DNA from: CAYPIE01 sp964410665
GTDB taxonomy: Bacteria; Planctomycetota; Planctomycetia; Gemmatales; Gemmataceae
Assembly (NCBI GenBank): GCA_964410665.1
Contig: CAYPIE010000180.1
Span: forward strand, 1-6,128
Length of the DNA: 6,128 nt
Direction: 5' to 3'
A model generated the notes under the pieces. That model saw nothing but the letters and a program-made list of their open reading frames with translations, ran no database searches and was not told the origin of the DNA. The position numbers were made by a program, and so were the translations under genes. Positions 5,831 through 6,128 of the stretch are shown one piece after another (within the stretch, counting starts at the first letter, position 1; every line of letters starts with the position of its first letter).

Positions 5831-5840
5831 AATGGGAAGA

Positions 5841-5979
5841 GGCAGAAGCAGAGGCGGTTGCGTTTGCGGTGTGGCAGAGGCAGAAGCGCTTGCGGTGCGG
5901 CAAAGGCAGAAGCGGTTGCGGTGCGGCAGAGGCAGAGGCGATTGCGGTGCGGGGAAAGAGGCAGAGGCGTTTGCGGTGC
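5841..5979 (+). repeat. Right tandem repeat array, five units of about 26 bp
   Basis: Units lie at 5841-5872 (32 bp), 5873-5898, 5899-5924 and 5925-5950 (26 bp each), and 5951-5979 (29 bp). Each has a purine-rich GGCAGAGGCAGA-type half and then a core close to GCGnTTGCGGTGC, with n varying freely (C, G, A, T in successive units). The last unit begins GGGGAAAGAGGC, as does one unit in the left array. Bases 5931-5969 are the perfect reverse complement of 28-66. Frames across the array give only low-complexity translations in Arg/Ala/Leu/Cys, so it is not coding. Pairs of Gs repeat regularly on the + strand, so weak G-quadruplex formation is conceivable. Function is unknown. Confidence 0.9.
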
Positions 5980-5986
5980 GGGGAAC

Positions 5987-6006
5987 CCCCGGACTGACGT
6001 CCGGGG
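5987..6006. repeat. Perfect 8-bp hairpin, CCCCGGAC-TGAC-GTCCGGGG (REP-like)
   Basis: CCCCGGAC (5987-5994) and GTCCGGGG (5999-6006) pair perfectly around a TGAC loop, immediately next to the right array. There is no T-run after it on either strand, so it is unlikely to be a simple intrinsic terminator. Its centre, GGACTGACGTCC, recurs at 6090-6101. This resembles a short dispersed palindromic (REP-like) element; that class assignment is inference. Confidence 0.65.
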
Positions 6007-6008
6007 CT

Positions 6009-6023
6009 CGCCTTTCGGAGGCG
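6009..6023. repeat. Second small hairpin, CGCCT-TTCGG-AGGCG
   Basis: A perfect 5-bp stem with a 5-nt loop lies two bases after the larger hairpin. Together they form a compact two-hairpin block (5987-6023), comparable in design to the paired hairpins upstream of acpS, though the sequences differ. Confidence 0.45.
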
Positions 6024-6128
6024 CTTGCACGAGCGGAAGTGCTTAACTGTCAGATGGTTGCAGCGAATCGATCGCGTGGGCAGAGCTTCGGACTGACGTC
6101 CTTCGCCAGAGAAGAGACTGTGCACTGC
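6024..6128. other. Non-coding right end with a second GGACTGACGTCC copy
   Basis: No credible gene is seen. GGACTGACGTCC at 6090-6101 repeats the core of the hairpin at 5991-6002, 99 bp apart, but its flanks (TTC and TTC) do not extend the stem beyond 4 bp. A short reading frame on the - strand runs from 6125 into the repeat array, but its translation is mostly repeat-derived and not protein-like. The region continues beyond the window. Confidence 0.5.

Noticed and set aside
5841..5979. CRISPR array
   Set aside because: Units of about 26 bp are contiguous with no unique spacers between them, and no cas genes are nearby.
1..5979. A composite transposon bounded by the inverted arrays
   Set aside because: There is no transposase or integrase gene in the interval, the interior genes are housekeeping, and the arrays are tandem low-complexity repeats, not IS ends.
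5257..5997. A 246-codon open frame on the + strand, antisense to fdx and running into the repeat array
   Set aside because: It is the antisense shadow of the ferredoxin gene followed by a repeat-derived Arg/Ala/Glu tail; no domain is recognisable.
5987..6006. Rho-independent terminator
   Set aside because: The stem is strong, but no T-run follows on either strand and no gene in the window ends here; a gene to the right of the window reading leftward could change this.
5785..6125. Small - strand frames (81 and 98 codons) across the right array and hairpins
   Set aside because: The translations are dominated by repeat-encoded Leu/Pro/Arg/Cys runs and change frame with unit length (26 bp is not a multiple of 3), so they are not conserved coding units.

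Overview
The window looks like ordinary chromosomal DNA from a moderately GC-rich, Gram-negative-type bacterium. My best guess is a planctomycete, probably of the Pirellula/Rhodopirellula kind. This rests on the style of the AcpS (a GxGxEIVE start where most bacteria have Asp), the extended adrenodoxin-type ferredoxin, and the dispersed GC-rich repeats with a GGACTGACGTCC hairpin. It is a judgement from memory of such proteins, not a database result. No plasmid, phage, transposase, CRISPR, rRNA or tRNA signature is visible.

Layout from left to right: (1) bases 1-99 are the end of a degenerate tandem repeat array, followed by a nested inverted repeat (101-146) and a good sigma70-like promoter (193-222). 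(2) A + strand FkbM-type SAM methyltransferase lies at 328-1164. (3) A - strand UvrD/PcrA-type DNA helicase lies at 1214-3454, convergent with the methyltransferase. (4) A 159-bp divergent intergenic region carries three hairpins. (5) A + strand holo-ACP synthase (acpS) lies at 3614-4027. (6) A three-gene - strand cluster, convergent with acpS, is transcribed in the order adrenodoxin-type [2Fe-2S] ferredoxin (5323-5745), QueD/6-pyruvoyl-tetrahydropterin synthase family enzyme (4735-5214), nitroreductase-family flavoprotein (4124-4720). (7) Bases 5746-6128 have no gene. They hold an AT-rich promoter-like stretch, a second tandem repeat array (5841-5979) and two copies of a GGACTGACGTCC hairpin motif.

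The coding genes are mostly housekeeping: DNA repair and replication (PcrA), activation of acyl carrier protein (AcpS), and electron transfer plus pterin/deazaguanine chemistry (ferredoxin, QueD, nitroreductase). The ferredoxin-QueD-nitroreductase set is probably one operon, because the nitroreductase ribosome binding site overlaps the queD stop codon.

The most notable non-coding signal is that the arrays at the two ends belong to one repeat family in opposite orientation. They share a perfect 39-bp segment (28-66 versus the reverse complement of 5931-5969). Each lies upstream of an inward-pointing transcription unit and in the same orientation relative to it. I see no convincing evidence of a new multi-gene defence or metabolic system here; the repeats are the part worth following up.
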